Positions 1-8,888 of a stretch of 64,000 nt of DNA are shown in pieces. The first letter of the stretch is position 1; each line of letters starts with the position of its first letter. The notes under the pieces were generated by a model. The model had not been told where the DNA came from. It did no database searches and worked only from the letters and a program-made list of their open reading frames with translations. This DNA comes from Blastocatellia bacterium. GTDB lineage: Bacteria; Acidobacteriota; Blastocatellia; Chloracidobacteriales; JADJPF01. The position numbers and the translations under genes are program-made. Location: assembly GCA_016713405.1 (NCBI GenBank), contig JADJPF010000004.1:248001-312000 (forward strand). The letters are read 5' to 3'.

Positions 1-507
1 GTTAATACTCCTGCAAAAGTTCCTTCTACGCCGTTAAATGATTTACCTGTTAAACCTGCGTCTATCTCTGCTTCACTACAAAATTCAATTGATGCACAAG
101 ATCCATTAACTACCAATCCAAATACCAAACCTTCAGTTATTTTAACACCTGCTCGTGAAAGTTCTTCATCTAACTTAAAACATCCAACTATTGCCCAGAG
201 TATGCTCAACAATGACCGCAACGAGCCTAGAGCAAAATTAAGGCTAAGTTTAAGTATTCGTGGATTAGACAAAAGTGGACAGTATTTTGTGGAAGTTATT
301 CAAACAGAAGATGTTAGCAAACATGGAGTTTGTTTTATGCTCTGTAAACACGAACTAGAACCAAACTCTATTGTTGAAATAGTTGGCTTTCAAGGTAAAT
401 TTCATGCCCAAGGCGAAGTAAAACACATTAACTATAATCAGGTTGATAAAACCTATCGTGTAGGGATCCGTCTTTTAGGTCAACCTAATAATTGGATTGT
501 AAAATAA
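1..507 (+). CDS. PilZ domain protein, 5'-truncated by the window edge
   Basis: The reading frame is open from base 1, so this is the 3' part of a longer gene; the ATG at 202 is probably internal. The first ~65 codons are rich in Pro, Thr and Ser and look like a linker. The last ~100 residues are a PilZ-type domain. It has RNEPR (RxxxR) at its start and DVSKHG (DxSxxG) about 30 residues later, which are the two motifs PilZ domains use to bind cyclic di-GMP. Both being intact suggests real c-di-GMP binding (inference). What lies upstream of the linker cannot be seen. The next gene is convergent, 13 bp away. Confidence 0.75.
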   Translation, partial: VNTPAKVPSTPLNDLPVKPASISASLQNSIDAQDPLTTNPNTKPSVILTPARESSSSNLKHPTIAQSMLNNDRNEPRAKLRLSLSIRGLDKSGQYFVEVIQTEDVSKHGVCFMLCKHELEPNSIVEIVGFQGKFHAQGEVKHINYNQVDKTYRVGIRLLGQPNNWIVK

Positions 508-520
508 TTTCTTTGAGTTA

Positions 521-1141
521 TTATGCTTCGGTAATTTCTTTGATTTGTACTCGTCCGCGTAAATGATTAGTTAATTGCTCAGATATGTTAGCTTGCTCTA
601 CGGCTAATAACTTTATGCTTATTACTAGACCTTTAGCAGTATATTCCGTACCTACAATAGTTAACTCAGAATGATTCTCTATAAAATAATAAAGGCTATT
701 TTGCTCACTAAAAGCAACTTCTACTGCTATAACTATAGTAGGTTGAATTAATACACTTTGAGCCGCTTTTAGTACTGCTGATGCTCCACCTCCATAAGCC
801 CGAACTAACCCGCCAGCACCTAGTTTTGTCCCACCATAATAACGAGTTACTACTACGCAAACTTGCTCTAAATTTGAGCCTAGAATTGCTTGTAAAATTG
901 GTTGTCCGGCTGTCCCAGCAGGCTCTCCATCGTCGTTAAATCTATATTCATTAGGTGAAATTCTATAAGCCCAACAATTATGTGTTGCATCCAGGTGTTT
1001 TAACTTAATAGATTGTATATAACTCATTGCTTCTACTGCCGAAGTAACACGCTCACAACGAGAAATAAATGTTGATCCCTTAATACTAGTAGTAACCTCA
1101 GAACTACTAGCAATAGTGAAATATTCACGATTTGTTGACAA
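521..1141 (-). CDS. YigZ/IMPACT (UPF0029) family protein
   Basis: This 206-residue protein matches the YigZ/IMPACT family in length and motifs. It has NCWAYRI, the signature DDGEPAGTAGQPIL, and RYYGGTKLGAGGLVRAY, all in the N-terminal conserved domain. The C-terminal ~70 residues correspond to the small UPF0029 C-terminal domain. Family members are linked to translation regulation; the molecular role in bacteria is unsettled. The start codon is TTG. It is supported by a GGAG eight bases upstream, and no nearby ATG has a comparable ribosome binding site. Confidence 0.9.
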   Translation of the reverse strand: MSTNREYFTIASSSEVTTSIKGSTFISRCERVTSAVEAMSYIQSIKLKHLDATHNCWAYRISPNEYRFNDDGEPAGTAGQPILQAILGSNLEQVCVVVTRYYGGTKLGAGGLVRAYGGGASAVLKAAQSVLIQPTIVIAVEVAFSEQNSLYYFIENHSELTIVGTEYTAKGLVISIKLLAVEQANISEQLTNHLRGRVQIKEITEA

Positions 1142-1246
1142 TTTGTTGCTCCAAGTTGTTTTAGACAGCCTATTATAGCTTACCTATTACAAATATATCT
1201 GCTATTGTTTTTTCTATTTTTGTTTAACTTTCAAAATGAGGTCTTT

Positions 1247-1987
1247 ATGTTGCTGGCTCCAAAACAATCAAAAAATATATCAAACTTTAGCAATTTATTA
1301 ATTTTGAGTCTTTTTATTATATTGCTATTTACTACATCTATAGCGTGTAAAAAAAATCTTTTTTCAAAAGATGCTAATGATAATAAAACTAGTGCTGTTG
1401 AGACTGATAAAAAAGTAGAAATTAGAAATTTAAGTTATAGCGTTGAATTGCAAGAGTTTATAGAAGATAAAAAACAGGATACTAAAATACTTCTACCAGG
1501 AAAAATAGCTTATAAGGATAAAGACCAAATTAGATTACGGCTAAAAGCCAATTCTGAAGGCTATATCTACTTAGTGCAAGAGACTAGCGAACTACTTGAT
1601 AAAGATCAAGGTTTAGCAAAATATGTTTGGCTATTTCCGTTAGAAAAAAAGAGAAATCTTTTAGAAGCTGATCAAGAAATCAAAATGCCTGAAGCAGATT
1701 TACAAGGTTTACAACTAGCACCAAAAGCAGGTGGAAAACTTTGGCTTGTTTTTGCAGAAAATAAATTAATGGGTTTAGAAATGATTAAAATGACTGCAAA
1801 TGACCGTAAAGACCCTGTAGTAACAGACTTAGAAACTTCCCAAGCACTAAAACAAATGCTAGAAAAATATTCTGTTGGTAAAAATGAAAAAACAAGCTTA
1901 AAAGTAGATGAAAAAAATCGGCTTTCTGAAATTGCTTCTTCAGAAGCCATAATGACTGTAGCTATAGATTTAGAGTACAAAAACTAA
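1247..1987 (+). CDS. DUF4384-like lipoprotein
   Basis: ATG 1247 is chosen because GAGG sits five bases upstream; an in-frame TTG at 1205 has nothing comparable. The N-terminus is a lipoprotein signal: a basic stretch, a hydrophobic core (LLILSLFIILLF) and a lipobox ending SIAC, so the mature protein should be lipid-anchored at that Cys. The body contains strands around QIRLRLKANSEGYIYLV and LWLVFAENKLMGLE, resembling DUF4384 domains, which are found in bacterial surface proteins often near Ser/Thr kinases. Function is unknown. The Rpn-like gene follows 8 bp downstream and may be co-transcribed. Confidence 0.65.
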   Translation: MLLAPKQSKNISNFSNLLILSLFIILLFTTSIACKKNLFSKDANDNKTSAVETDKKVEIRNLSYSVELQEFIEDKKQDTKILLPGKIAYKDKDQIRLRLKANSEGYIYLVQETSELLDKDQGLAKYVWLFPLEKKRNLLEADQEIKMPEADLQGLQLAPKAGGKLWLVFAENKLMGLEMIKMTANDRKDPVVTDLETSQALKQMLEKYSVGKNEKTSLKVDEKNRLSEIASSEAIMTVAIDLEYKN

Positions 1988-1995
1988 GGTGACAA

Positions 1996-2949
1996 ATGAC
2001 AGAGCGTTTAGACCATGATCGGCTGTTTAAGGAATTATTAAGAGTTTTTTTTGTAGAGTTTTTAGATTTATTTTTTCCAGAAATATTGCAAGATATAGAC
2101 AAAAACTCTATAACTTTTCTTGATAAAGAAATCTTTGTAGATGTTACATCAGGAGAAAAACATGAGGTAGATTTAGTAGCTAAAGTTAAATTTCTAGGCA
2201 AAGATGCTTTTTTTCTTGTACATTTAGAAAATCAATCTGAAGCAAGAGGTGGCTTTAATCGTCGAATGTTTCGCTATTTTTCCCGCCTACTTGATTTATA
2301 TGAGTTACCAATTTACCCAATAGCAATTTTTTCTTATCAAGAACCAAAACGCCCAGAAATAGACAATTACAAAGTAGATTTTCAAAACTTTAATGTCCTA
2401 TCTTTTCATTATCGAGTAATACAATTAAACCGACTTAACTGGCGAGATTATGTTAATAAACCTAATCCTATTGCTAGTGCTTTGATGGCTAAAATGGATA
2501 TAAAACCAACAGAGCGAGCCAAAGTTAAATTGGAATGTTTAAGATTGCTTGTTACACTTAAACTTGATCGAGCAAAAATGCAACTTATCTCAGGCTTTGT
2601 AGATACTTACTTAAAACTAAATGCTGAAGAATTAAAAATATTCAATCAACATATAGAAGAAATAATTCCTCAAGAAAAGGAACAAATTATGGAAATAGTA
2701 ACTTCTTGGATGGAACAAGGAATTCAACAAGGAATTCAACAAGGAATTCAACAAGGAAAAACAGAAGAAGCCTTATGGTTAGTATTACGTTTGCTAAAAA
2801 AACGCTTTGGTGCAATGGATGCAGAGTTAGAAACTAAACTTAGCCAATTAGCTTTAGAAAACATTGAAGAATTAAGTGAATCTCTACTAGATTTTTCTAG
2901 CTATGAAGATTTAACAAACTGGCTAAATCTTCATAACAAAGAGGGTTAA
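1996..2949 (+). CDS. Rpn family nuclease-like protein with DUF4351 C-terminus
   Basis: A 317-residue protein of the Rpn (recombination-promoting nuclease, PD-(D/E)XK fold) family. The likely nuclease core has an Asp in HEVDLVAKV followed by HLENQ (the E-x-Q of this fold) about 20 residues later. The C-terminal ~50 residues (LRLLKKRFGAMD... to LLDFSSYEDLTNWL) match DUF4351, which commonly ends these proteins. Between them GIQQ is repeated three times, encoded by a perfect 12-bp tandem repeat at 2719-2754. Such genes are often present in multiple divergent copies and are linked to RecA-independent recombination in E. coli. Activity here is inferred. Confidence 0.8.
   Translation: MTERLDHDRLFKELLRVFFVEFLDLFFPEILQDIDKNSITFLDKEIFVDVTSGEKHEVDLVAKVKFLGKDAFFLVHLENQSEARGGFNRRMFRYFSRLLDLYELPIYPIAIFSYQEPKRPEIDNYKVDFQNFNVLSFHYRVIQLNRLNWRDYVNKPNPIASALMAKMDIKPTERAKVKLECLRLLVTLKLDRAKMQLISGFVDTYLKLNAEELKIFNQHIEEIIPQEKEQIMEIVTSWMEQGIQQGIQQGIQQGKTEEALWLVLRLLKKRFGAMDAELETKLSQLALENIEELSESLLDFSSYEDLTNWLNLHNKEG
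2719..2754 (+). repeat. three tandem copies of a 12-bp unit inside the Rpn-like gene
   Basis: The unit GGAATTCAACAA is repeated three times perfectly, encoding GIQQ each time, with a partial copy just before. Because the unit is a multiple of three, copy-number change would alter linker length without shifting the frame. Confidence 0.9.
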
Positions 2950-2953
2950 AAGA

Positions 2954-4252
2954 TCAATTATTTACAGATTGCTTTAATAGTTCAACTATTTCTTTACGAC
3001 CATCACGATCAGCAATAGAAATAGCTGTATCACCATTTAGATCTTGAATAGAAACATCTGCTCCAGCTTTAACTAGTATTTTTACTGTTTCTGGATAAGG
3101 ATATTTATCAATAGCCAACATTAAAGCTGTTTGTCCTAGGGAATCTTGCTTGTTTATATCTGCACCAGCTTCTATAAATGCTTCTACGAGTTCATTTTTA
3201 CCTACTAGAGCCAACATCATAAGCGGGGTTCTACCTTCTTCATTAGTAATATTTAAGTCTATACCAGCTTTGATTAAAGCTTTAATAAGTTCTGGGTTTT
3301 CCTTTTCCATTGCTAACATAAATAGATGTTGGCCTTTAGAATCAGCTAAATTAACATTAGCCCCTTTTTCAATTAATTTTACTGCAATTGGGATACGATT
3401 ACTTTTAATTGCCTTAAGTAAAGCACTTTGACCTTGGCTATCTACAGTATCAATTTGCGCTCCAGCAGATATTAAAACTTCTATTGACTCAGTAGACGCA
3501 AAAGCAGAGCCAAAAAAAGAAGATACTCTCATTAAAGGAGTCTCACCAGCGTTGTTAGCTGTATTTGGATCTACTCCATAACTTATCAATTTTCTAATCA
3601 TGTTAGGAGTAGTAAACCATCCATTTGTTAATAAAGTATTGCCTTGCAAATCCAATTTGATGTTGGGATCAATGCCTAAACCTAAAGCTAGCTCTAAAAT
3701 TCTGGGATCACGCCCACCTAGAAAAATAGCTTCTAAAGCAAATTGTTCTTTTTCTTCTTTTGGTAAATTTTGAGCAGCAACAAATAATAATTCAATTACT
3801 GGACTAATAGGATATCTACCAGATGGAACATCTTCAACTACAAGAAAAGCCATTTTTTGTTTAGAGGAAAATTCAGAAAATGCAGTGCGATTTTTGTTAT
3901 TTCTAATTTGTATATCTGCATTATGTTTTATTAATAGAGAAACTAAATCTACGGCTTCTAAATTAGTAGCTAAGATTAATGAAGTATTACCATCTTCATC
4001 TTGAACATCAACATTAGCACCTTTTTCTAAAGCTTTTTTGGCTTGATCAAAATCTTGTGACTTAACAGCTTTTAAGAGTTGACTATCAAAAGCCGTTTTA
4101 GCTTTTTTAGGGGTTTTAGCTTTTTTGTTAGGAATTTTAATAGATTTGCTTTCTGTAAAAACTTGTGCTGATGTAAGTGTTGGAAAACAAAGAAATGCTA
4201 GTGTTAAAGCAAACGTTAGTTGATAAAAAGTTTTGTTTTTTAGAAAAATCAT
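2954..4252 (-). CDS. Secreted ankyrin-repeat protein
   Basis: This 432-residue protein begins with a Sec signal peptide (hydrophobic stretch LTFALTLAFLCFPTL, cleavage near TSAQ) and a Lys-rich segment. Ankyrin repeats follow throughout, recognisable by units such as GNTSLILATN, GETPLMRVSS, GRTPLMMLAL and GQTALMLAID, about 33 residues apart. A less regular stretch lies around residues 130-200. Ankyrin repeats bind other proteins; the partner is unknown. A ribosome binding site (AAGGTGAG) precedes the ATG. It is convergent with the Rpn-like gene, only 4 bp away. Confidence 0.85.
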   Translation of the reverse strand: MIFLKNKTFYQLTFALTLAFLCFPTLTSAQVFTESKSIKIPNKKAKTPKKAKTAFDSQLLKAVKSQDFDQAKKALEKGANVDVQDEDGNTSLILATNLEAVDLVSLLIKHNADIQIRNNKNRTAFSEFSSKQKMAFLVVEDVPSGRYPISPVIELLFVAAQNLPKEEKEQFALEAIFLGGRDPRILELALGLGIDPNIKLDLQGNTLLTNGWFTTPNMIRKLISYGVDPNTANNAGETPLMRVSSFFGSAFASTESIEVLISAGAQIDTVDSQGQSALLKAIKSNRIPIAVKLIEKGANVNLADSKGQHLFMLAMEKENPELIKALIKAGIDLNITNEEGRTPLMMLALVGKNELVEAFIEAGADINKQDSLGQTALMLAIDKYPYPETVKILVKAGADVSIQDLNGDTAISIADRDGRKEIVELLKQSVNN

Positions 4253-4373
4253 TTTTTCTCACCTTCCCATCAATATGGTAATGCTAAAAGGTTGTTAGAC
4301 TAAAAAACTGCTAATTTAGTTCCAATAAATTTCCGAAAAACTTGCTAACTATTAACTAACGACTATTAACTAG

Positions 4374-4946
4374 CTATTTCTGATAGAAATAAGGATAATC
4401 CATTTGGGTGGCAATTTTTTCTCTTACATCTTTTCCTGCTAATTTTTCTACTAAATATAACCCAACGTCTATTGCAGAGGACACCCCACGACTAGTAATT
4501 ATATTTTCCTCGTCAACAATTCTAGTGTTTTCTACTGCTAAGCAATATGGTTTTAGCTCTTCAAATGCAATTGGATGTGTAGTAGCCTTTTTGTCAACTA
4601 AAAAGCCTGCTGCCCCAAAAATTACTGAACCTGTGCAGACAGAAACTTTTAGTTTTACATTTTTAGCCGTCTTGATCCATGCAATAAATTCGCTATTTTC
4701 TTTTAGTTCTCTAGTGCCAAACCCACCAGGAATTATCAAGATATCATAGCTATTTAATGGCTTTTTAACTTTTGTAGCTAAAAATTGTAGTCCTCGGTCG
4801 TCTGTTATAGGATTTTCTTCATAAGAACACACATCCCAAGTTAAATTAGGCATAAATCCCATAGATTTTAACCTAGTAACAGGATCATAAACCCCAATAA
4901 AATCTAGCGATGTCATTTTATTAAAAATAATAAAGGATATTTTCAT
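4374..4946 (-). CDS. DJ-1/PfpI family protein (class I glutamine amidotransferase-like)
   Basis: A 190-residue DJ-1/PfpI protein. It shows the glycine-rich IIPGGFGTREL loop and the nucleophile elbow VCTGS, whose Cys is the conserved reactive residue, followed by a histidine in ATTHP. The pattern is closest to the ThiJ/isonitrile-hydratase-like branch rather than to Hsp31 glyoxalases. It sits 19 bp downstream of hisC and may be the last gene of the his operon, though a role in histidine synthesis is not implied. The exact substrate is unknown. Confidence 0.8.
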   Translation of the reverse strand: MKISFIIFNKMTSLDFIGVYDPVTRLKSMGFMPNLTWDVCSYEENPITDDRGLQFLATKVKKPLNSYDILIIPGGFGTRELKENSEFIAWIKTAKNVKLKVSVCTGSVIFGAAGFLVDKKATTHPIAFEELKPYCLAVENTRIVDEENIITSRGVSSAIDVGLYLVEKLAGKDVREKIATQMDYPYFYQK

Positions 4947-4965
4947 TTTGCTTAGGTTAATTTTC

Positions 4966-6030
4966 TTAGTTGCTAAAAATAGCTTTTAGATTTGCTATTA
5001 GCTCATTATTTTCATCTACTGTTCCAACACTAAAACGAACAAAATTATTAAGCATTGGATAGCGGCTAACATCCCGGGCTAAAATGCCTTGTTCTTGGAG
5101 TTTAGACATTAATTCTAAAGGGGCAATCGCTGTTTCTGTAAGAATAAAATTAGCTTGTGAGGGAATTGGTCTTAAACCATTGATTTTACTTAGTTCTTGA
5201 AAAAGTCTTTCTCTCTCGTTAATTACATTGTCAATAATTGGGCTAAGTAACTCAAAACGTTCCATTGCTACAATCGCCGCAGTAAGCGAGAAAAAATTTA
5301 AGTTATAGGGTAATTTGGCTTTAGCAATTTCTTTTGCTAAATCTGGATGGGATAATAAATAGCCGACTCTTAAACCAGCCATGGCCATAGCTTTAGAAAA
5401 TGTACGTAGTACAACTAAATTATTAAATTGTTTTAAGAGTGGTACAACCGTATGACGAGAAAACTCATGGTAGGCTTCATCTAAGATTACTAATCCAGAA
5501 AAATTACTTAATAATTCTATTAGGTCTGCATCTTTAATTACACAGCCTGTAGGGTTATTAGGAGAGCAAATAATCACTAAGTCAACGTCTTGAGCCTTTT
5601 GTTTAATTTTTTCTATATCATATTCAAAAGTATTTGTTAACGGGATACTAATAACTTCACCGCCTAAAGTTTCTATTAGCAACCGATAAAGCGTAAAAGT
5701 AGGCTCAGAAATTAAAACTTTTGTTCCTTGACCAACTGTAACCGTAAGCAAAGCTTGAATTAGTTCATTTGAACCATTTCCAGCTAAAACGCCATCAGCC
5801 CGCCAATGAGAAAACTTTGCTAAAGCTACTAGTAAATCTACTGGCACAAAAGTTGGATAACGCGACCAAGGACGATTAGCTAAACGTGTTAAAACTTCGG
5901 TTTTAATTTCTTCTGGCATGTCATAAGGATTTTCATTTTGGTTAATTTTAATTTGACACTCAGGAGCATTTAGCGTGTAAGCAGAAAGTTTTTTTACTTG
6001 TGATTTAATTTTATCTAGTGGATTAGGCAT
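4966..6030 (-). CDS. hisC: Histidinol-phosphate aminotransferase
   Basis: A 354-residue class I/II PLP aminotransferase that converts imidazole-acetol phosphate to histidinol phosphate. It has INQNENPYDMP near the N-terminus, the SPNNPTG motif, and the PLP lysine in RTFSKAMAMAGLRVGY, all typical of HisC. The family assignment is reinforced by hisD and hisG immediately upstream on the same strand. The gap to hisD is 65 bp, the largest in the his cluster. Confidence 0.93.
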   Translation of the reverse strand: MPNPLDKIKSQVKKLSAYTLNAPECQIKINQNENPYDMPEEIKTEVLTRLANRPWSRYPTFVPVDLLVALAKFSHWRADGVLAGNGSNELIQALLTVTVGQGTKVLISEPTFTLYRLLIETLGGEVISIPLTNTFEYDIEKIKQKAQDVDLVIICSPNNPTGCVIKDADLIELLSNFSGLVILDEAYHEFSRHTVVPLLKQFNNLVVLRTFSKAMAMAGLRVGYLLSHPDLAKEIAKAKLPYNLNFFSLTAAIVAMERFELLSPIIDNVINERERLFQELSKINGLRPIPSQANFILTETAIAPLELMSKLQEQGILARDVSRYPMLNNFVRFSVGTVDENNELIANLKAIFSN

Positions 6031-6095
6031 TTTGTTTGTTATTAAAAGATCTTGACAACTTAGTTGCCAAGATCGAATTAAAAATTCTATAAAAG

Positions 6096-7466
6096 TTATT
6101 CATCATCATCCATCAAAGGTAATTTAAAGCCTGGAATGGCTGAAAGTGGGCGAGTCGCTCGCTGTTCGGCTTGATCCATTTCAAAACGTACCATTGCAGC
6201 ACGAGCATGACCTAATAGACCTTCGCTTTCGGCTAAACCTACTACAGCAGCAATAGTTTTCTCTAACTTTGCTTTATTATACTTAATAATATTAGTACGT
6301 TTAACAAAATCATAAACTCCTAAAGGTGAGAAAAATCGAGCCGTTCCACCTGTTGGGAGAACGTGATTTGGCCCGGCTAAGTAATCTCCAACAGCTTCAC
6401 AGGAATAAGGGCCTAGAAAGATTGCTCCTGCATTAGTAATATTAGCTGCTACTTTTTCTTCGTCATTTACCATTATTTCTATATGTTCTGGTGCAATATG
6501 ATTTGCTAGTCCGCAAGCTTGTTCTAGTGAACTTACCACAAAAATAGCACCATATTTTTCTAGTGATTTTTCTGCAATGTCTTTACGTGGCAAGACAGAT
6601 AAACGTTTTTGGACTTCTATTTGTACTTCTCTAGCATAGGCTGGATTAGTGGTAATTAGAATGGCTGATGAAGACATGTCATGTTCGGCTTGAGATAAAA
6701 GGTCTGCTGCAACATATCTAGCAGGAGTTTCTGAATTTGCAATTACTACAATTTCGCTTGGCCCAGCAACACTATCAATGTCTACTGTCCCATAAAGCAT
6801 TTTTTTAGCAGCAGTTACATAAACATTTCCTGGCCCAACAATTTTATCTACTTTAGGAACTCTCTCTGTTCCAAATGCTAATGCTGCAATAGCCTGCGCT
6901 CCACCTATTGAGTAAACTTCTGTTAAGCCAAGTTCATTAAGTGTTGCTGCTATCACAGGATTAGACATAAAAGTTGTAGGAGGTGTAACAACTACAATCT
7001 TTTTAACTCCAGCCATAATTGCTGGAACTGCATTCATAATTAATGTTGAAGGATAAGCTGCTTTTCCACCTGGTACATAAAGCCCAACGCTATGAAGTGG
7101 AATAAGCCGTTGACCAAGTGTTACTCCATCTTCATCAGTAAATTCCCAAGATTCTTGTAATTGATGTTTATGAAATGCTTTTACATTTTCGATTGCGCGT
7201 CGGATAAAACCTGTTAATTGTGAGCTTACTTGAGAGGCTAAGGTTTGAATTAAATCTGGATCAACACGCAAATTAGCTGGAGTAATGGCAATTCCATCAA
7301 AACTTTGAGTAAAATCACATAATGCTTCATCCCCTAAAGTGCGAACCTGTTCAATTACATTAGCTACTTTAGCTAAAAGCTCTGGTTCTAAAACCAAATT
7401 ACGATTTAAGATAGCTGTTAAGCGAGGATGGCTAGCTGTTTGGCTAAGGTTTACTATTTCTATCAT
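6096..7466 (-). CDS. hisD: Histidinol dehydrogenase
   Basis: A 456-residue HisD that oxidises histidinol to histidine in two NAD-dependent steps, using zinc. Family landmarks are present in order: LYVPGGKAAYPST, GPGNVYVTAAK, the GPSEIVVIA segment, LLSQAEHD, and NHIAPEHIEI with NAGAIFLGPYS near the C-terminus. The last ~25 residues extend slightly past the usual end. Only 3 bp separate it from hisG, so the two are almost certainly co-transcribed and perhaps translationally coupled. Confidence 0.96.
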   Translation of the reverse strand: MIEIVNLSQTASHPRLTAILNRNLVLEPELLAKVANVIEQVRTLGDEALCDFTQSFDGIAITPANLRVDPDLIQTLASQVSSQLTGFIRRAIENVKAFHKHQLQESWEFTDEDGVTLGQRLIPLHSVGLYVPGGKAAYPSTLIMNAVPAIMAGVKKIVVVTPPTTFMSNPVIAATLNELGLTEVYSIGGAQAIAALAFGTERVPKVDKIVGPGNVYVTAAKKMLYGTVDIDSVAGPSEIVVIANSETPARYVAADLLSQAEHDMSSSAILITTNPAYAREVQIEVQKRLSVLPRKDIAEKSLEKYGAIFVVSSLEQACGLANHIAPEHIEIMVNDEEKVAANITNAGAIFLGPYSCEAVGDYLAGPNHVLPTGGTARFFSPLGVYDFVKRTNIIKYNKAKLEKTIAAVVGLAESEGLLGHARAAMVRFEMDQAEQRATRPLSAIPGFKLPLMDDDE

Positions 7467-7469
7467 AAG

Positions 7470-8120
7470 TTAATGGCCTATTTGATTTTGTGAAATTTGT
7501 TTTTCTTTTAATAAATCTATTAGCTCTATTATAGCATCTCGTTTAAGTTGAAAACTTGCTCGATTGGCGATTAGTTGAGCAGTTGTTTTGGTGATGATTT
7601 CTTTTACTTCTAAACCGTTTTCTATAAGTGTTTGACCTGTTTCTACTAAATCAACTATATAGTCTGCTAGTCCAAGTAAAGGTGCTAATTCAACAGAGCC
7701 TGAAAGCTTAATAATCTCTATAGCTAGACCACGAGATTGAAAATATTCTGTAGCAATACGGGGGTATTTACTAGCAACTCGTAATACTGAAAATTTACTA
7801 ATATCTTTTTCATTGGTTTTTCCTGCAACTGCAATACGACAGTAGCCAAACCCTAAATCTAAAGGTTGATGTACGTCGGCAATAGTCTCTAATAATACAT
7901 CTTGACCACAAATTCCAATATCTGTTATTCCATGTTCAACATAAACAGGGACATCTGAGGGTTTTACAAGTACAAAACTATATTTTTGGTTTTCGTCTGT
8001 TAGCAATAATCGTCTAGAGTTTAGTTGCTCTGAAGCAATATTAATACCTACTTTATTAAAAAGTTTCATTGCCTCATCTTGCAAACGGCCCTTAGCTAAT
8101 GCAATAGTCAAATTAGTCAT
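7470..8120 (-). CDS. hisG: ATP phosphoribosyltransferase, short form
   Basis: HisG catalyses the first step of histidine synthesis, joining ATP and PRPP. At 216 residues this is the short form, lacking the C-terminal ACT-like regulatory domain of the ~300-residue form. Motifs include LAKGRLQDEAMKLF at the start, DVPVYVEHGITDIGICG, and the PRPP-binding segment ending in DLVETGQTL. Short HisG normally works only in complex with HisZ; no hisZ is seen in this window, so it should be elsewhere in the genome. Confidence 0.93.
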   Translation of the reverse strand: MTNLTIALAKGRLQDEAMKLFNKVGINIASEQLNSRRLLLTDENQKYSFVLVKPSDVPVYVEHGITDIGICGQDVLLETIADVHQPLDLGFGYCRIAVAGKTNEKDISKFSVLRVASKYPRIATEYFQSRGLAIEIIKLSGSVELAPLLGLADYIVDLVETGQTLIENGLEVKEIITKTTAQLIANRASFQLKRDAIIELIDLLKEKQISQNQIGH

Positions 8121-8125
8121 TATAT

Positions 8126-8422
8126 TTATCTACTTTTTCTAGCTGCCTTTTCTGCACTTGAATCTTTTTCTTCTGGTGCTGCTGCAACAACTTCTGTGCT
8201 GCTGCTTGTATGTGAAGAGGGTAAGTCATAATTAAAAATTTCTTTTACTCTTTGGTCATAGAATTGTTCCCATTCAACTAAAAAGCGTTGTTGAATATCG
8301 GGCGGGAAGGCGCGATTGGTACGGATTTGTTTAACACGCTCTGCATAAATTGCTTGAAGGGTGGCTAAAGTTTCAGCATCTTGATGAAATTCTGCTTGGA
8401 TTTGTTCTAACGTTTTTTTCAT
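8126..8422 (-). CDS. Hypothetical small protein upstream of hisG
   Basis: A 98-residue protein of unknown function. It is hydrophilic and predicted mostly helical, with a Ser/Ala/Lys-rich C-terminal tail. It ends 5 bp before hisG, so it is probably in the same transcript. No known domain is recognised. It has no signal peptide or membrane segment, so it should be cytoplasmic. Confidence 0.6.
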   Translation of the reverse strand: MKKTLEQIQAEFHQDAETLATLQAIYAERVKQIRTNRAFPPDIQQRFLVEWEQFYDQRVKEIFNYDLPSSHTSSSTEVVAAAPEEKDSSAEKAARKSR

Positions 8423-8465
8423 GTTACCTCTTTTTTATTTTGTAAAAGTAAGCACCAATGAAAGG

Positions 8466-8726
8466 CTATTTTTTGGCTTGCTTTTTAATATCTTGTTCTA
8501 AGCGTTTTATATCATAAGATTGATACCATTTTTCTAAATTTGTTAACTTTTCTTTTTGTTTTTCTGTTAAACGCTTGCGTTTATTTATAGCTACAATACA
8601 TTGATTTACTTTTTTAAGCCTAACAAACATATCTTCTAAAGGCATATCTTCAATAACTTCAATCTCATAGAGCAAGCCCCAGGCCAATTGAATTTGTTTA
8701 TCTATGGATAATCTACTAATTTGCAT
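8466..8726 (-). CDS. Hypothetical small helical protein
   Basis: An 86-residue, Lys-rich, probably helical cytoplasmic protein. The second half (KRKRLTEKQKEKLTNLEKW) has coiled-coil character. No family is recognised. It lies 43 bp upstream of the 98-residue gene on the same strand and may open the his transcript. Confidence 0.55.
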   Translation of the reverse strand: MQISRLSIDKQIQLAWGLLYEIEVIEDMPLEDMFVRLKKVNQCIVAINKRKRLTEKQKEKLTNLEKWYQSYDIKRLEQDIKKQAKK

Positions 8727-8888
8727 TTGCCCTAGGCTCCTAAATTAAAAAAGATAAAATAACACGGAAATTTGTCTAGGAAAAATGGTCTGAAAGATAT
8801 CTTTGCTGGCAAGATCTGTAAACATAATGTAAAATTTTTGTCAAATCATAAACCTACCTTTTGCAAGCAATTTTAGGAGCAAAAAATA

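Noticed and set aside
1672..2201. Two minus-strand open frames across the lipoprotein and Rpn-like genes
   Set aside because: They mirror strong plus-strand genes and read as low-complexity Ser/Phe-rich text.
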